DNA of 64,000 nt from Neobacillus niacini (GCF_023715785.1 NZ_JAMBOX010000019.1:1-64000); one strand, 5' to 3'. Shown: positions 1-8,616, counted from the first letter of the stretch. Made by a program: numbers and translations. The notes: generated by a model not told the origin, from the letters alone.

Positions 1-69
1 CGCTCGACTTGCATGTATTAGGCACGCCGCCAGCGTTCGTCCTGAGCCAGGATCAAACTCTCCAATAAA
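1..69 (-). rRNA. 16S ribosomal RNA, 5' end only (cut by window edge)
   Basis: The minus strand reads the universal 16S start, with the AGAGTTTGATCCTGGCTCAG primer site followed by the conserved GACGAACGCTGGCGGCG region. Mature RNA should begin near position 69 with TTTATTGGAGAG, as in other bacilli. Only about 69 nt lie in the window. The rRNA is the last visible part of a transcript that begins with nine tRNAs. The leader (70-173) contains TTCTTTGAAAACT, a motif common in Bacillus pre-rRNA spacers. Confidence 0.97.
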
Positions 70-173
70 GTTGAGTTGATTAGCTCATAAAGTTACGTTG
101 GCTTCATTTCGAAAGAAATGAATGTTTTATTGTTGACGTTTTTGTTTGTTTAGTTTTCAAAGAACAATCTTAT

Positions 174-247
174 TGGAGCGGGTGATGGGAATCGAACCCA
201 CAACAACAGCTTGGAAGGCTGTGGTTTTACCACTAAACTACACCCGC
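174..247 (-). tRNA. tRNA-Gly(TCC)
   Basis: A 74-nt cloverleaf including an encoded CCA. The anticodon loop CTTCCAA sits between the ACAGC and GCTGT arms, and the acceptor GCGGGTG pairs with CACCCGC. It is the last tRNA before the 16S gene. Confidence 0.96.
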
Positions 248-275
248 AAATATAATTTTTTAACTTCATTTAGAA

Positions 276-352
276 TGGTCGGGAAAACAGGATTCGAACC
301 TGCGACCCCTTGGTCCCAAACCAAGTGCTCTACCAAGCTGAGCTATTTCCCG
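276..352 (-). tRNA. tRNA-Pro(TGG)
   Basis: A 77-nt cloverleaf with encoded CCA. The acceptor starts CGGGAAA, the anticodon loop is TTTGGGA and the T-arm reads GGTTCGAATCC. It lies 28 nt upstream of tRNA-Gly. Confidence 0.96.
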
Positions 353-367
353 AAACAATAATTTATA

Positions 368-444
<77 letters not shown>

Positions 445-502
445 TCATTTAATGCAACTTTCATATTGTATCACAGCTAATTTGCTATGTCAATATAATT
501 TT

Positions 503-588
<86 letters not shown>

Positions 589-660
589 ATTGCTAAATCG
601 CTAATTTAGCGACAAAAATAATCATACCATATTTCCTTGTTCTTTTCAACAGGAAATTTT

Positions 661-745
661 TGGTGCGGGTGAAGGGAGTCGAACCCCCACGCCTTGCGGC
701 GCCAGATCCTAAGTCTGGTGCGTCTGCCAATTCCGCCACACCCGC
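661..745 (-). tRNA. tRNA-Leu(TAG)
   Basis: An 85-nt class II tRNA with a long variable arm and encoded CCA. The acceptor is GCGGGTG and the anticodon loop CTTAGGA. It is one of two adjacent leucine tRNAs, matching the Leu-Leu end of the B. subtilis trnS cluster. Confidence 0.95.
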
Positions 746-753
746 GAGTTAAA

Positions 754-828
754 TGGCTGGGCTAGCTGGATTCGAACCAACGAATGACGGAGTCAAAGTC
801 CGTTGCCTTACCGCTTGGCTATAGCCCA
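754..828 (-). tRNA. tRNA-Gln(TTG)
   Basis: A 75-nt cloverleaf with encoded CCA, acceptor TGGGCTA and anticodon loop CTTTGAC. It lies only 8 nt upstream of tRNA-Leu(TAG); B. subtilis trnS has a tRNA-Lys at this point, which is absent here. Confidence 0.95.
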
Positions 829-887
829 ATAATCATTAAATTAGATAAGAAACAGGAAATGAATTGCTTTTCATTCCCCATTCCTGA

Positions 888-959
888 TGACCCCTACGGG
901 ATTCGAACCCGTGTTACCGCCGTGAAAGGGCGGTGTCTTAACCGCTTGACCAAGGGGCC
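888..959 (-). tRNA. tRNA-Glu(TTC), no encoded CCA
   Basis: A 72-nt cloverleaf with acceptor GGCCCCT pairing with AGGGGTC and anticodon TTC. After the discriminator A the DNA reads TCA instead of CCA, so the 3' end must be made by a CCA-adding enzyme. All eight other tRNAs in the cluster encode CCA. Confidence 0.94.
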
Positions 960-973
960 GGATTTTATATAGC

Positions 974-1064
974 TGGCGGAGAAGGAGGGATTTGAACCCT
1001 CGCGCCGCTTACGCGACCTACACCCTTAGCAGGGGCGCCTCTTCAGCCACTTGAGTACTTCCCC
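974..1064 (-). tRNA. tRNA-Ser(GCT)
   Basis: A 91-nt class II tRNA with encoded CCA, acceptor GGGGAAG, anticodon loop CTGCTAA and a GC-rich variable arm. Confidence 0.95.
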
Positions 1065-1067
1065 AAT

Positions 1068-1142
1068 TGGCTCCGCAGGCAGGATTCGAACCTGCGACCG
1101 ATCGGTTAACAGCCGATAGCTCTACCACTGAGCTACTGCGGA
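1068..1142 (-). tRNA. tRNA-Asn(GTT), first tRNA of the operon
   Basis: A 75-nt cloverleaf with encoded CCA, acceptor TCCGCAG and anticodon GTT. It is promoter-proximal. The order Asn-Ser-Glu-Gln-Leu-Leu follows B. subtilis trnS, with Arg-Pro-Gly added before the 16S gene. Confidence 0.96.
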
Positions 1143-1196
1143 ATAATACTAACTTCACAACCTTTAAAACAGGTTGTTGTCCTTTCGACTCTTTAA

Positions 1197-1225
1197 ATTA
1201 TAATGACGTAGCATGCTAAAGTCAA
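1197..1225 (-). promoter_or_regulatory. Sigma-A promoter of the tRNA/16S operon
   Basis: The minus strand has a -35 TTGACT (1220-1225), a 17-nt spacer and a perfect -10 TATAAT (1197-1202). The start point should be near 1190. The leader before tRNA-Asn contains a hairpin with ACAACCT/AGGTTGT arms (about 1153-1176) and no following T-run, so it is more likely a processing or antitermination structure than a terminator. Confidence 0.85.
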
Positions 1226-1263
1226 TACGATTTTTAATAGAAATAACTGGATGAAGGAAATCC

Positions 1264-1737
1264 TTATCCATTATGAAATTCCTTTACCTTCACCAGCTTT
1301 CCTTTACAAATCCCGCAAACATACTTGCTTGTATTGATGCTTCTTTTTCTTTGAAAGGAAACATTGCAATTTGAACACTTATATAAAAGAATTTTCTTCA
1401 CGGTACGTTTTCTCTTCACATCCGGGAGCTGGTTGCAAAATCGTGGCGCCCCTACTTTTTTCAAAAGAAATTTGAACTCCGGGTCTCGATGCTGGTAACC
1501 TTTGCCCTCGAGGTGAAGATGATAATGGCACAATTCATGTTTAATGATCCCGATTAATTCGGTTTCGCCCAGCTGGTCGAGATATTTTCTATTGATTTCA
1601 ATATTATGGGTTCCCAACAAATAGCGGCCTCCGGTTGAACGTAATCTCGGGTTAAATGTCGCCTTATGGCGAAATGGCTTGCCAAAAGATTCTAACGAGA
1701 TTTTTTCAACGAGCACTTGAAGTTCTGCATCTTTCAT
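1264..1737 (-). CDS. SprT-like zinc metalloprotease-fold protein (YdcK family)
   Basis: This 157-residue protein has a SprT-type HExxH core, seen as HELCHYHLH near residues 87-95. Its C-terminal half carries a zinc ribbon with CSNC and CGIC pairs. SprT-like proteins are a gluzincin-fold family related to Spartan proteases; the role of the small bacterial members is not established. The ATG is preceded by a GGGGAGA ribosome binding site. It lies between the trn/rrn promoter and cmpA, the position of ydcK in B. subtilis. A weak hairpin follows the stop near 1248-1270. Confidence 0.85.
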   Translation of the reverse strand: MKDAELQVLVEKISLESFGKPFRHKATFNPRLRSTGGRYLLGTHNIEINRKYLDQLGETELIGIIKHELCHYHLHLEGKGYQHRDPEFKFLLKKVGAPRFCNQLPDVKRKRTVKKILLYKCSNCNVSFQRKRSINTSKYVCGICKGKLVKVKEFHNG

Positions 1738-1834
1738 TTTTTGGTCTCCCCACTTTCTTTCGAACGTGACAACCTATTATAGCATATATTGTTTATACCC
1801 CTTATGAGATTTAACTTTTTGGGAGGTTTTCATA

Positions 1835-1948
1835 ATGCCCACTTGGTTTCAAAACCAAATGAAAAGAGCCTTTTATGAAAAGAACCGCTATCAGATCAAG
1901 CTGTTAAACCAATGCTGGTTTTTTTACAGAAAAAAACACTGCCAATAA
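1835..1948 (+). CDS. cmpA: Cortex morphogenetic protein CmpA (37 aa)
   Basis: A 37-codon gene starts at ATG 1835 behind GGGAGG at 6-nt spacing. The product has the conserved pattern MPTWFQNQMKRAFYEKN... with a KLLNQCWFFYR block and a KKHC end, which matches B. subtilis CmpA, also 37 residues. CmpA acts in the mother cell as a quality-control adaptor, promoting ClpXP degradation of SpoIVA in defective sporangia. The location between the sprT-like gene and tex, on the opposite strand, matches the B. subtilis locus. It is the only plus-strand gene between the tRNA cluster and the rhomboid gene. Confidence 0.93.
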   Translation: MPTWFQNQMKRAFYEKNRYQIKLLNQCWFFYRKKHCQ

Positions 1949-1949
1949 T

Positions 1950-2100
1950 AAAAGCGCAAGCGCCCTGGTCAGCGGCGTATGGCCTGGAGCTCTCCAACTG
2001 AGATAAAGGAAACACGAAGAGCCGGAGGCGATTCGACGTTGACTTATCGTAGGGCGGAGAGTGAAGGACACTAGACGCTAGGGCGCTGGAGCTAGATAAT
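1950..2100. repeat. Dispersed Bacillaceae intergenic repeat (about 150 bp)
   Basis: The element begins AAAAGCGCAAGCGCCC and ends GGGCGCTGGAGCTAGA, so its termini pair as GCGCCC/GGGCGC. I recognise this terminal signature from intergenic repeats common in Bacillus genomes, and a minimal version occurs at 55710-55744. It fills most of the gap between cmpA and the tex stop codon, which has no other obvious terminator. The interior contains GACTTATCG, also typical of these elements. No protein is likely. Confidence 0.6.
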
Positions 2101-2119
2101 AAGAGCAGTGTTTTGTGCA

Positions 2120-4291
2120 TTAGGAAGGCTTTAGCATCGTCAACGCGACGCGGCCTTTTTTCATATCGACTGAATCTACCCAGACTGTGACGACATCCCC
2201 AACGGATACAATGTCGAGCGGGTGTTTGACGAAGCGGTTGCTTAGCTTGGAAATATGCACAAGCCCATCCTGCTTAACGCCAATATCGACGAACGCGCCA
2301 AAATCAACCACATTTCGGACTGTACCTTGCAGTTCCATACCCGGCTTGAGGTCCTCCAGCTTTAAAACATCCTTTTTCAATAGCGGTGCAGGAAGTTCAT
2401 CGCGCGGATCCCGTTCCGGTCTCACGAGTGCATCGACAATATCCTTTAAAGTTAATTCTCCAATTGTGAGCTCTTCTGAAACAACCTTAAGATTTAGCCC
2501 GTTTAATGCGGTTTTTAACTCTTCCGACCCTAAATCGGCAGCGGAAAAACCAAGATTCTTCAGCAATTTTTCAACCTCGGAATAGTTTTCCGGGTGAATG
2601 CCAGTCCGGTCAAGCGGCTGCTTTCCGTCCAATACACGAAGGAATCCAATCGCCTGTTCAAACGTTTTTGCTCCCAAGCGCGGGACTTTCTTTAATTGCG
2701 AACGGCTGGTAAACTTTCCGGCCTCTTCGCGCATTTTTACAATATTGTTAGCTGCGGTTTTATTAAGGCCAGCGACATACTGCAGCAACGAGGAAGAGGC
2801 AGTATTTACATTGACTCCCACCTGGTTCACAGCCGTCTCCACGACAAAGTGCAGCGATTCGGACAGCCGTTTTTGTGACACATCATGCTGGTATTGGCCG
2901 ACACCCACCGATTTCGGATCGATTTTAACTAACTCTGCTAGCGGATCCTGAAGGCGGCGGGCAATCGAAACGGCACTTCGTTCTTCTACATGGAGGTTCG
3001 GAAACTCTTCCCGTGCAATGTCTGAGGCTGAGTACACACTCGCCCCTGCTTCATTGACGATTAAATAATAGATTTCTCTGCCGGCTTCTTTTAATATATC
3101 AGCGACAAATTGCTCGGTTTCCCTGGATGCTGTCCCATTTCCGATAGCGACCATTTCCACTTTAAACTCGCGAAGTATATTGATAAACTTCTCCTTGGCG
3201 TCCTTCATTTTTGAAACAGGAGGATGCGGATAAATAACGTCAATCTTTAAAACCTTCCCGGTTTCATCGACTACTGCAAGCTTACAGCCTGTCCGATAGG
3301 CCGGATCAACCCCCAATACCATCTTTCCTTTAAGAGGAGGCTGCAATAACAGATTGCGAAGATTTTCCGAAAAGATATGTATCGCCTGTTCTTCCGCTTT
3401 TTCGGTCAGCTCTCCACGGATTTCCCTCTCAATCGAGGGCTGAATCAGCCTTTTATAGCTGTCCTCTATCGCCTCCAAAACATAGGCTGCGGAAGGTGAA
3501 TGCTGTTTTTTGATCCATTTTCTCGAGAGATAGCTAATGACAGTATCGGGATTCATTTTAATTGCTACCCGCAGGATGTCTTCCTTTTCGCCGCGATTTA
3601 ATGCGAGGGTCCGGTGCGGAACAATTTTATTGACCGGTTCTTCGTATTCATAGTACATTTCATATACGTTTTTCTCGTCTTTCTCGGCATCCTTGGCAAC
3701 AGAGACAACTGCCCCCGATTTAAATGTTTCACGGCGGGTCCATTTACGGCCGTCGGCATCATCGGAAACCATTTCGGCGATAATGTCCTTGGCCCCCGCA
3801 AGTGCATCCTCAATTGTAAGGACCGCTTTTTCTTCGGAAAGAAATTCTTTTGCTTTTCCATCAATACTTTCGTTTGAAAAAGTTAGCAGCCATTGCGCCA
3901 GCGGCTCCAATCCTTTTTCTTTGGCAATCGTCGCTTTGGTCCGGCGTTTTTGCTTATAGGGACGATATAAATCCTCCACCTCTTGGAGTTTATCCGCTTT
4001 GACAATACTTTTTTGGAGTTCGTCTGTCAATTTTCCCTGCTCAGCTATAATCCTCAGGACTTCTGTCTTCCGCTGCTCGAGGTTTTGGATATATTGCCAG
4101 CGCTCTTGGATGGAACGAATTTGCACCTCATCAAGGGCCCCGGTCATTTCTTTCCGGTAGCGGGCAATGAACGGGACGGTATTCCCTTCGTCTAATAAGC
4201 CTATTACACTTTTTACCTGTTTTAAGGATATAGCCAGTTCAGCAGCTACTTTGCCTAATAGCTGCTCGTCTTTTACCAATGTTTCAGTCAA
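2120..4291 (-). CDS. tex: Tex-family RNA-binding transcription accessory protein
   Basis: This 723-residue protein has the Tex layout: N-terminal helical domain with the GNTVPFIARYRKE motif, a central YqgF/RNase H-like fold (about 320-450, with VLGVDPAYRTG), helix-hairpin-helix repeats, and a C-terminal S1 domain (about 640-710, FGAFVDIGVKQDGLVHIS). Tex proteins bind RNA and are linked to transcription; the exact role is unclear. A longer frame opens at TTG 4327, but GGAGG lies 8 nt before TTG 4291, giving MTETLVKDEQ. It is ydcI by synteny. The upstream gap holds a tandem repeat array instead of the sigB module of B. subtilis. Confidence 0.92.
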   Translation of the reverse strand: MTETLVKDEQLLGKVAAELAISLKQVKSVIGLLDEGNTVPFIARYRKEMTGALDEVQIRSIQERWQYIQNLEQRKTEVLRIIAEQGKLTDELQKSIVKADKLQEVEDLYRPYKQKRRTKATIAKEKGLEPLAQWLLTFSNESIDGKAKEFLSEEKAVLTIEDALAGAKDIIAEMVSDDADGRKWTRRETFKSGAVVSVAKDAEKDEKNVYEMYYEYEEPVNKIVPHRTLALNRGEKEDILRVAIKMNPDTVISYLSRKWIKKQHSPSAAYVLEAIEDSYKRLIQPSIEREIRGELTEKAEEQAIHIFSENLRNLLLQPPLKGKMVLGVDPAYRTGCKLAVVDETGKVLKIDVIYPHPPVSKMKDAKEKFINILREFKVEMVAIGNGTASRETEQFVADILKEAGREIYYLIVNEAGASVYSASDIAREEFPNLHVEERSAVSIARRLQDPLAELVKIDPKSVGVGQYQHDVSQKRLSESLHFVVETAVNQVGVNVNTASSSLLQYVAGLNKTAANNIVKMREEAGKFTSRSQLKKVPRLGAKTFEQAIGFLRVLDGKQPLDRTGIHPENYSEVEKLLKNLGFSAADLGSEELKTALNGLNLKVVSEELTIGELTLKDIVDALVRPERDPRDELPAPLLKKDVLKLEDLKPGMELQGTVRNVVDFGAFVDIGVKQDGLVHISKLSNRFVKHPLDIVSVGDVVTVWVDSVDMKKGRVALTMLKPS

Positions 4292-4408
4292 TCGAATAAC
4301 CTCCAATCCATCTTTACATTTTAGCAAATTAAATCGGTCTTTTCATTACTATTGGCATTTATAAGTCTTTGGTATCGCAAACCTTTTACATACTAATCAG
4401 CTCAACGG

Positions 4409-4795
4409 CTCGGTCGTTTAGAGCCCTTCTTATCGACTGTATTCCTTGTAAATCCACCACTTCGGGCGTTTAGAACCCTTCTTATCGACCGTACTCCCTG
4501 TAAATCCATCGCTTCGGGCGTTTAGAACCCTTCTTATCGACCGTAGACTCTGTAAATCCATCGCTTCGGGCGTTTAGAAGCCTTCTTATCGACCGTACTC
4601 CCTGTAAATTCATCACTTCGGTCGTTTAGAACCCTTCTTATCGACCGTAGACTCTGTAAATCCATCGCTTCGGGCGTTTAGAACCCTTCTTATCGACCGT
4701 ACTCCCTGTAAATTCATCACTTCGGTCGTTTAGAACCCTTCTTATCGACCGTACTCCCTGTAAATCCACCACTTCGGTCGTTTAGGAGCCTTTTC
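4409..4795. repeat. Tandem repeat array A, eight units of 52 bp
   Basis: The TTCGGGCG-type anchor recurs at 4461, 4513, 4565, 4617, 4669, 4721 and 4773, exactly 52 bp apart, with a degenerate first unit at 4409. Each unit contains an imperfect dyad: CGGTCGTTTAGAA and TTCTTATCGACCG separated by CCC (two mismatches in 13). Unit variants (ACTCCC or GACTCT before TGTAAAT) are interspersed. The array begins directly 3' of the second ndoA terminator and ends about 115 bp before the tex start. No coding potential or promoter is evident. The gap 4292-4860 contains nothing else. Confidence 0.9.
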
Positions 4796-4825
4796 CCAAA
4801 AAGAAAAGCAAGCCGTTAAGCTTGC
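4796..4825 (-). terminator. Second intrinsic terminator after ndoA
   Basis: On the minus strand GCAAGC and GCTTGC pair around a 6-nt loop, followed by TTTTCTTTTT. It lies about 35 nt beyond the first ndoA terminator and directly abuts array A. Confidence 0.7.
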
Positions 4826-4860
4826 CTGAGCAGTTGAGTATGAGAACAGCATTATGTATG

Positions 4861-4887
4861 AAAAAGCGCCCTTTAAATAAAGAGCGC
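4861..4887 (-). terminator. Intrinsic terminator of ndoAI-ndoA
   Basis: The minus strand reads GCGCTCTTTA, TT, TAAAGGGCGC and then TTTTTC, a 10-bp stem eight bases after the ndoA stop codon. Confidence 0.8.
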
Positions 4888-4894
4888 ATATTGC

Positions 4895-5245
4895 TTAAAA
4901 TTCGATGAGACCAAGGCTGATTTGCAAGGCTTCATCCACTTTCTCCATCATTTCGTCATCGAGATGGGTTATTTTATCGGTTAACCGCTGCTTATCAATT
5001 GTGCGAATTTGCTCTAACAGAATGACCGAATCTCGTTCAAATCCGTAGCGCTTCGCATCAATTTCAACATGAGTAGGAAGCTTCGCTTTTTGAATTTGAG
5101 CCGTAATCGCTGCAATAATAACTGTGGGACTAAACCGATTCCCGATGTCGTTTTGGATGACAAGTACCGGACGGACACCGCCTTGTTCAGAACCAACAAC
5201 TGGGGATAGGTCCGCGAAATATACGTCACCACGTTTGACAATCAA
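4895..5245 (-). CDS. ndoA: EndoA/MazF-family mRNA interferase toxin
   Basis: The 116-residue product has the MazF/PemK fold and is nearly identical in pattern to B. subtilis EndoA, with MIVKRGDVYFADLSP at the N-terminus and GSEQGGVRPVLVIQND after it. EndoA is a ribosome-independent RNase that cuts at UACAU-type sites. The gene starts 4 nt after the antitoxin stop, a normal toxin-antitoxin operon. In B. subtilis the sigB regulatory genes follow; here two terminators and a repeat array follow. Confidence 0.96.
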   Translation of the reverse strand: MIVKRGDVYFADLSPVVGSEQGGVRPVLVIQNDIGNRFSPTVIIAAITAQIQKAKLPTHVEIDAKRYGFERDSVILLEQIRTIDKQRLTDKITHLDDEMMEKVDEALQISLGLIEF

Positions 5246-5249
5246 GGGA

Positions 5250-5537
5250 TTATCCTCCGCTAACTAGACGTTCGACTGTATGCTCTGCCTCATATTCTGC
5301 CTGGAATGCCTCAGATGCAATCAATAGATTAATCTTCGCCATCTCCATGTATCCGCGTCTCATGGACTCGCGAATTTGTCTCTTTTTACGTTCGCGTAAA
5401 TACATCTTTGTTGCTTGGTAGATAAACTCACTGCGGTTTACGTTTTCGAGCTTAACGAAACCATCTAACTCGGTTAACAGATGTTGCGGTAATTCTACTA
5501 AGATTTCCGTAGTTGCGCTGGATTCAGACACAAACAT
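5250..5537 (-). CDS. ndoAI: EndoAI antitoxin, ribbon-helix-helix protein
   Basis: A 95-residue protein with an N-terminal ribbon-helix-helix motif (TEILVELPQHLLTELDGFV) and a charged C-terminal region that would wrap the toxin. It is the cognate antitoxin of the MazF-type gene 4 nt downstream and probably autorepresses the pair. The ATG is preceded by GGTGGAGG. The 264-bp gap upstream (5538-5801) is AT-rich; I saw no convincing promoter or further gene in it. Confidence 0.94.
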   Translation of the reverse strand: MFVSESSATTEILVELPQHLLTELDGFVKLENVNRSEFIYQATKMYLRERKKRQIRESMRRGYMEMAKINLLIASEAFQAEYEAEHTVERLVSGG

Positions 5538-5801
5538 ACACCTCCACCATCACTACACACCAATTTTTTTATGCTTTTTTCTTTTTCTACACGTAAAATT
5601 TAACCATGGTTACTGTTACCCAAAAATGGGCAGTAAAAAATAAATTATCTATACCATCTTTTATAATAGCACTAAACACAGCCGATGCATAGACTAAATA
5701 TCATTCCTATTGTATTATAAGCCAATCTTTCGTTCTTTTATGCACAAATCAGCCGCCCTCACATAAATATGTTGAAGTTTTAAAAAAAACGACTACTTTT
5801 T

Positions 5802-6959
5802 TCAAAGAAGATAATTTTTTGACTCGACAATTTTCCCGCCTTTTTTATAAAGTCGGGGTACGCGCTTGGCGATGATGCAGGGTACTTCGTAATTAATCGT
5901 CTCCAGTTTGGCGGCAATCTCATTGACGGAAATCTCTTCATTCCCCTCCCTGCCGATCAATGTAACGGTCGTCCCAAGCGGTACCTGCTCTGAGAGACGA
6001 ATCATGCATTGATCCATACAGATCCTTCCGACAATCGGCGACCGCTTGCCGTTCACGAGCACCTCCTGCCCCTGCAGCCGGCGAATCCAGCCGTCGGCAT
6101 AACCGATCGGTATCGTGCCAATCCACTCCTCTTCCCCGCTCTCATAGGTTGCCCCGTAACTGACTTTTTCGCCCTTTGGCAATTTTTTCACATGGACAAG
6201 CTTTGCTTTTAACGCAAAAGCCTCCTTTAGCGGGAAAGGTATTTCTTTTTCCATCTCCGGAGAAGGGGTTAAACCATACATGGCAATCCCAAGCCGAACC
6301 GCATTGAAATAGGCCTTTGGAAATCGAATTGTAGCTGCACTATTGCTGGAATGAATGTATTTTGGTCTGCGTTCCAAATCGCCGATTATTTTTTCAAATC
6401 GGGCAAATTGCTGCTCAAAATATGTGTTATCCATTTCATCGGCCGTGGCAAAGTGCGTAAAAATGCCTTCAAATACAAATCGCCCGTCCTCCGAAATCAG
6501 CCGCTCCAATTGCTTTAATTCCTCACTGTTTCGTACTCCAATCCGCCCCATTCCGGTATCGACCTTAATATGAATCGTCACCTTGGCGTCCTGCGGCAAA
6601 TGCTTGGCCGCTTCGTGCAGCCACTCTTCCTGAAATACGGTTAGCGTGATGTTAAAGTCCGATGCCACTTTCACATCCTGCGGGCGCGTTGCCCCTAGCA
6701 CAAGAATGGGTGCTGTGATTCCGTTATTCCTTAAAGCAATCGCTTCATCCATAAACGCAACCGCCAAATAGACTGCCCCGGCATCAAGCGCCGTCTTTGC
6801 CACCTGGATATCTCCATGCCCATATGCATTTGCTTTAACCACAGCAAAAAGTGCCACATCAGCAGGCAGAAGCTGTTTTACGGCGGAAACATTCTCTGAG
6901 ATACAATCCAAATCGACTTCTACCCATGTATCCCGATAGAAATATTCCTGCTCCTCCAT
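5802..6959 (-). CDS. alr: Alanine racemase
   Basis: This 385-residue PLP enzyme converts L-alanine to D-alanine for peptidoglycan. The PLP lysine is in AVVKANAYGHG near residue 40, and the second catalytic residue is the tyrosine in SYGATY near residue 268, ahead of the conserved IPIGYADGW. The C-terminal beta domain has GRICMDQCM. A longer TTG-initiated frame exists, but the ATG at 6959 with GGGAAGTGGA before it gives the normal N-terminus MEEQEYFYRDTW. The neighbours ndoAI and ydcC are as in B. subtilis. Confidence 0.96.
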   Translation of the reverse strand: MEEQEYFYRDTWVEVDLDCISENVSAVKQLLPADVALFAVVKANAYGHGDIQVAKTALDAGAVYLAVAFMDEAIALRNNGITAPILVLGATRPQDVKVASDFNITLTVFQEEWLHEAAKHLPQDAKVTIHIKVDTGMGRIGVRNSEELKQLERLISEDGRFVFEGIFTHFATADEMDNTYFEQQFARFEKIIGDLERRPKYIHSSNSAATIRFPKAYFNAVRLGIAMYGLTPSPEMEKEIPFPLKEAFALKAKLVHVKKLPKGEKVSYGATYESGEEEWIGTIPIGYADGWIRRLQGQEVLVNGKRSPIVGRICMDQCMIRLSEQVPLGTTVTLIGREGNEEISVNEIAAKLETINYEVPCIIAKRVPRLYKKGGKIVESKNYLL

Positions 6960-7041
6960 AATTCCACTTCCCAAATGTTTAAATGATTATTTTTTCATTT
7001 TAGCAAAAAACAAGGGCAGTCTCCAATTTTTAAAAGCAGCC

Positions 7042-7076
7042 AAACAAAATACAGGCCACTAATGTGAGCCTGTATT
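7042..7076 (-). terminator. Intrinsic terminator of the ydcC-like gene
   Basis: The minus strand has AATACAGGC and GCCTGTATT around a short loop, then TTGTTT. It lies about 10 nt past the stop codon. Confidence 0.75.
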
Positions 7077-7085
7077 TGCACGAAA

Positions 7086-8102
7086 TTATTTAACCGCTTC
7101 ACCTTGGACCGATTTAGCCACTTCAATCATTTCTTCACGTGTCAGGTTTTTCGAGGCAATCATATAATCGACCCCATCCTGTGTCCAGCTGATGGAATTG
7201 TCTGTTACTGCGCCAATTGTGACGCCAAGGTCAACCAGGTCGCCGTCCACATACGTTGGTGACGTTGCCGCGGCTTTTGCTTTTACTTTCTCCTGAACCA
7301 GAGTATATGATTTCTTCTTGCCGTCATAGGTTAGGACTACACGCTTGCCGTCCTCAATCTTCACTTCTTTCTCTCCGATAAGCTTGGTGCCTGCAATTTC
7401 ATATGTCGGGTATTTAATCGTGAAGGATTGGTCGCCGCCACCTGCCATTGCCGGCATGTTAAGCTCGGCACGGGTCATGTTTTTCTTCATATCGAAGTCG
7501 TCTTTGTCAAAATCGGCATTAAATTTTACTTTGGCAAATTCAACTGTCACCAGGGCATTGCGATCCGGATCCATCACTTTTACTACAGCTGGCGATAAAT
7601 CTTTTCTATTCAATTTAATTTCCTGTATGGGTAGCATACTATTATTTTGATAGCGGGTTTTTGTTTCAAACACATAATGTTGTTTCGTAGTCGAGAATTT
7701 GGCTTCCTTGTCAGCGACAATATCATTGATCAGGGACTCGTACAGGTAGGCCTGACTGCTGTTTTGCGGCCAATCGCTTTGGAAGCGGAAGCTCTTTTTC
7801 AATGCTGGCGTCAGCACAAACACGCCTTCGTTATTCCTTAATATCATTTGGCTTTGATCTTTCTCCGCATTTTTCAGATTAACGCGATAGAAGTTCGGAT
7901 CCATATGCCAGATTTCCACGTCGTAAACCTGTGAATCTGACCCCATCTTTAAAGTCATTTTTGCTTTAGCCTTGTAGCTTGTTAAGTCTTTCTGCTTTCC
8001 GTCCAGCTCCTTCACTATATCTTCTTGCGATTTAGAGCCGCAGGCGGCGAGCATGAAGATGGCGATCAGCCCCGTGATGAGCAGCAACAACTTTTTCCTC
8101 AT
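7086..8102 (-). CDS. ydcC: LolA-like lipoprotein (YdcC family)
   Basis: The 338-residue protein starts with a lipoprotein signal peptide, MRKKLLLLITGLIAIFM, ending in the lipobox LAAC, so it should be anchored outside the membrane. The mature part resembles LolA/LppX-fold outer-membrane-lipoprotein sorting proteins, with an early KAKMTLKM strand and a late MIASKNLTREEM segment. A longer frame exists, but AAGGGG precedes the ATG at 8102. In B. subtilis ydcC is reported as a mother-cell sporulation gene; I did not find a clear sigma-E promoter here. Confidence 0.88.
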   Translation of the reverse strand: MRKKLLLLITGLIAIFMLAACGSKSQEDIVKELDGKQKDLTSYKAKAKMTLKMGSDSQVYDVEIWHMDPNFYRVNLKNAEKDQSQMILRNNEGVFVLTPALKKSFRFQSDWPQNSSQAYLYESLINDIVADKEAKFSTTKQHYVFETKTRYQNNSMLPIQEIKLNRKDLSPAVVKVMDPDRNALVTVEFAKVKFNADFDKDDFDMKKNMTRAELNMPAMAGGGDQSFTIKYPTYEIAGTKLIGEKEVKIEDGKRVVLTYDGKKKSYTLVQEKVKAKAAATSPTYVDGDLVDLGVTIGAVTDNSISWTQDGVDYMIASKNLTREEMIEVAKSVQGEAVK

Positions 8103-8268
8103 TCCTTCAACCCCTTCTTGTCTCATTTCATATTATTGAGAAGAGAAAGGCAGGGATCAGGCAGTGATAACCGAAATGACCATAGCTGACCTTGTCTCTC
8201 CTAATTCTCTACGAATATATGAGACAACCCGTGGGAATATGCTAATGAAGTAAACAAGCCTAAAAAAA

Positions 8269-8616
8269 TTAATCCTCGAGAATGACTTGGGCAACCGCAT
8301 AGTCTCTACTGTGTGAAATAGATAGGTGTCCCTTTGCTTCGGGCTTTACAATGTATGGCTTACCGAGGTCATCCGAGGCAATCTCAATATCCAGAAAGGA
8401 AAGGTCCTTACCAATACCGGTACCAACCGCTTTGGCAAAGGCCTCTTTCGCCGCGAACCTCCCAGCTAAAAATTCAACCTTTCGCCGCACCGGCAAGTCT
8501 TCAAATCGCTGTTTTTCTGCTTCCGTTAAGATTCGGTCGACGAATTTTTTTTGCCTGCTGATCAACTCCTCGATTCGGGAAAGTTCAATTATATCAATGC
8601 CAATTCCTTTAATCAT
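8269..8616 (-). CDS. acpS: Holo-[acyl-carrier-protein] synthase
   Basis: A 115-residue AcpS that transfers 4'-phosphopantetheine from CoA to apo-ACP. The family signatures are GIGIDIIELSRIE at the start, the magnesium-binding FLAGRFAAKEAFAKA stretch near residue 50, and HLSISHSRDYAVAQ near the end. The ribosome binding site is GAAGGAAG. It lies between ydcC and the divergent rhomboid gene, as in B. subtilis. Confidence 0.96.
   Translation of the reverse strand: MIKGIGIDIIELSRIEELISRQKKFVDRILTEAEKQRFEDLPVRRKVEFLAGRFAAKEAFAKAVGTGIGKDLSFLDIEIASDDLGKPYIVKPEAKGHLSISHSRDYAVAQVILED

Noticed and set aside
146..361. Open frame across tRNA-Gly and tRNA-Pro
   Set aside because: It lies entirely over tRNA genes on the other strand; no ribosome binding site or protein similarity.
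784..972. Open frame across tRNA-Gln and tRNA-Glu
   Set aside because: It overlaps tRNA genes and has no protein features.
1896..2120. Open frame of 74 codons on the minus strand
   Set aside because: It overlaps cmpA and the dispersed repeat, and has no ribosome binding site.
3598..3959. Several overlapping frames antisense to tex
   Set aside because: They are shadows of the tex coding frame, which has full family similarity.
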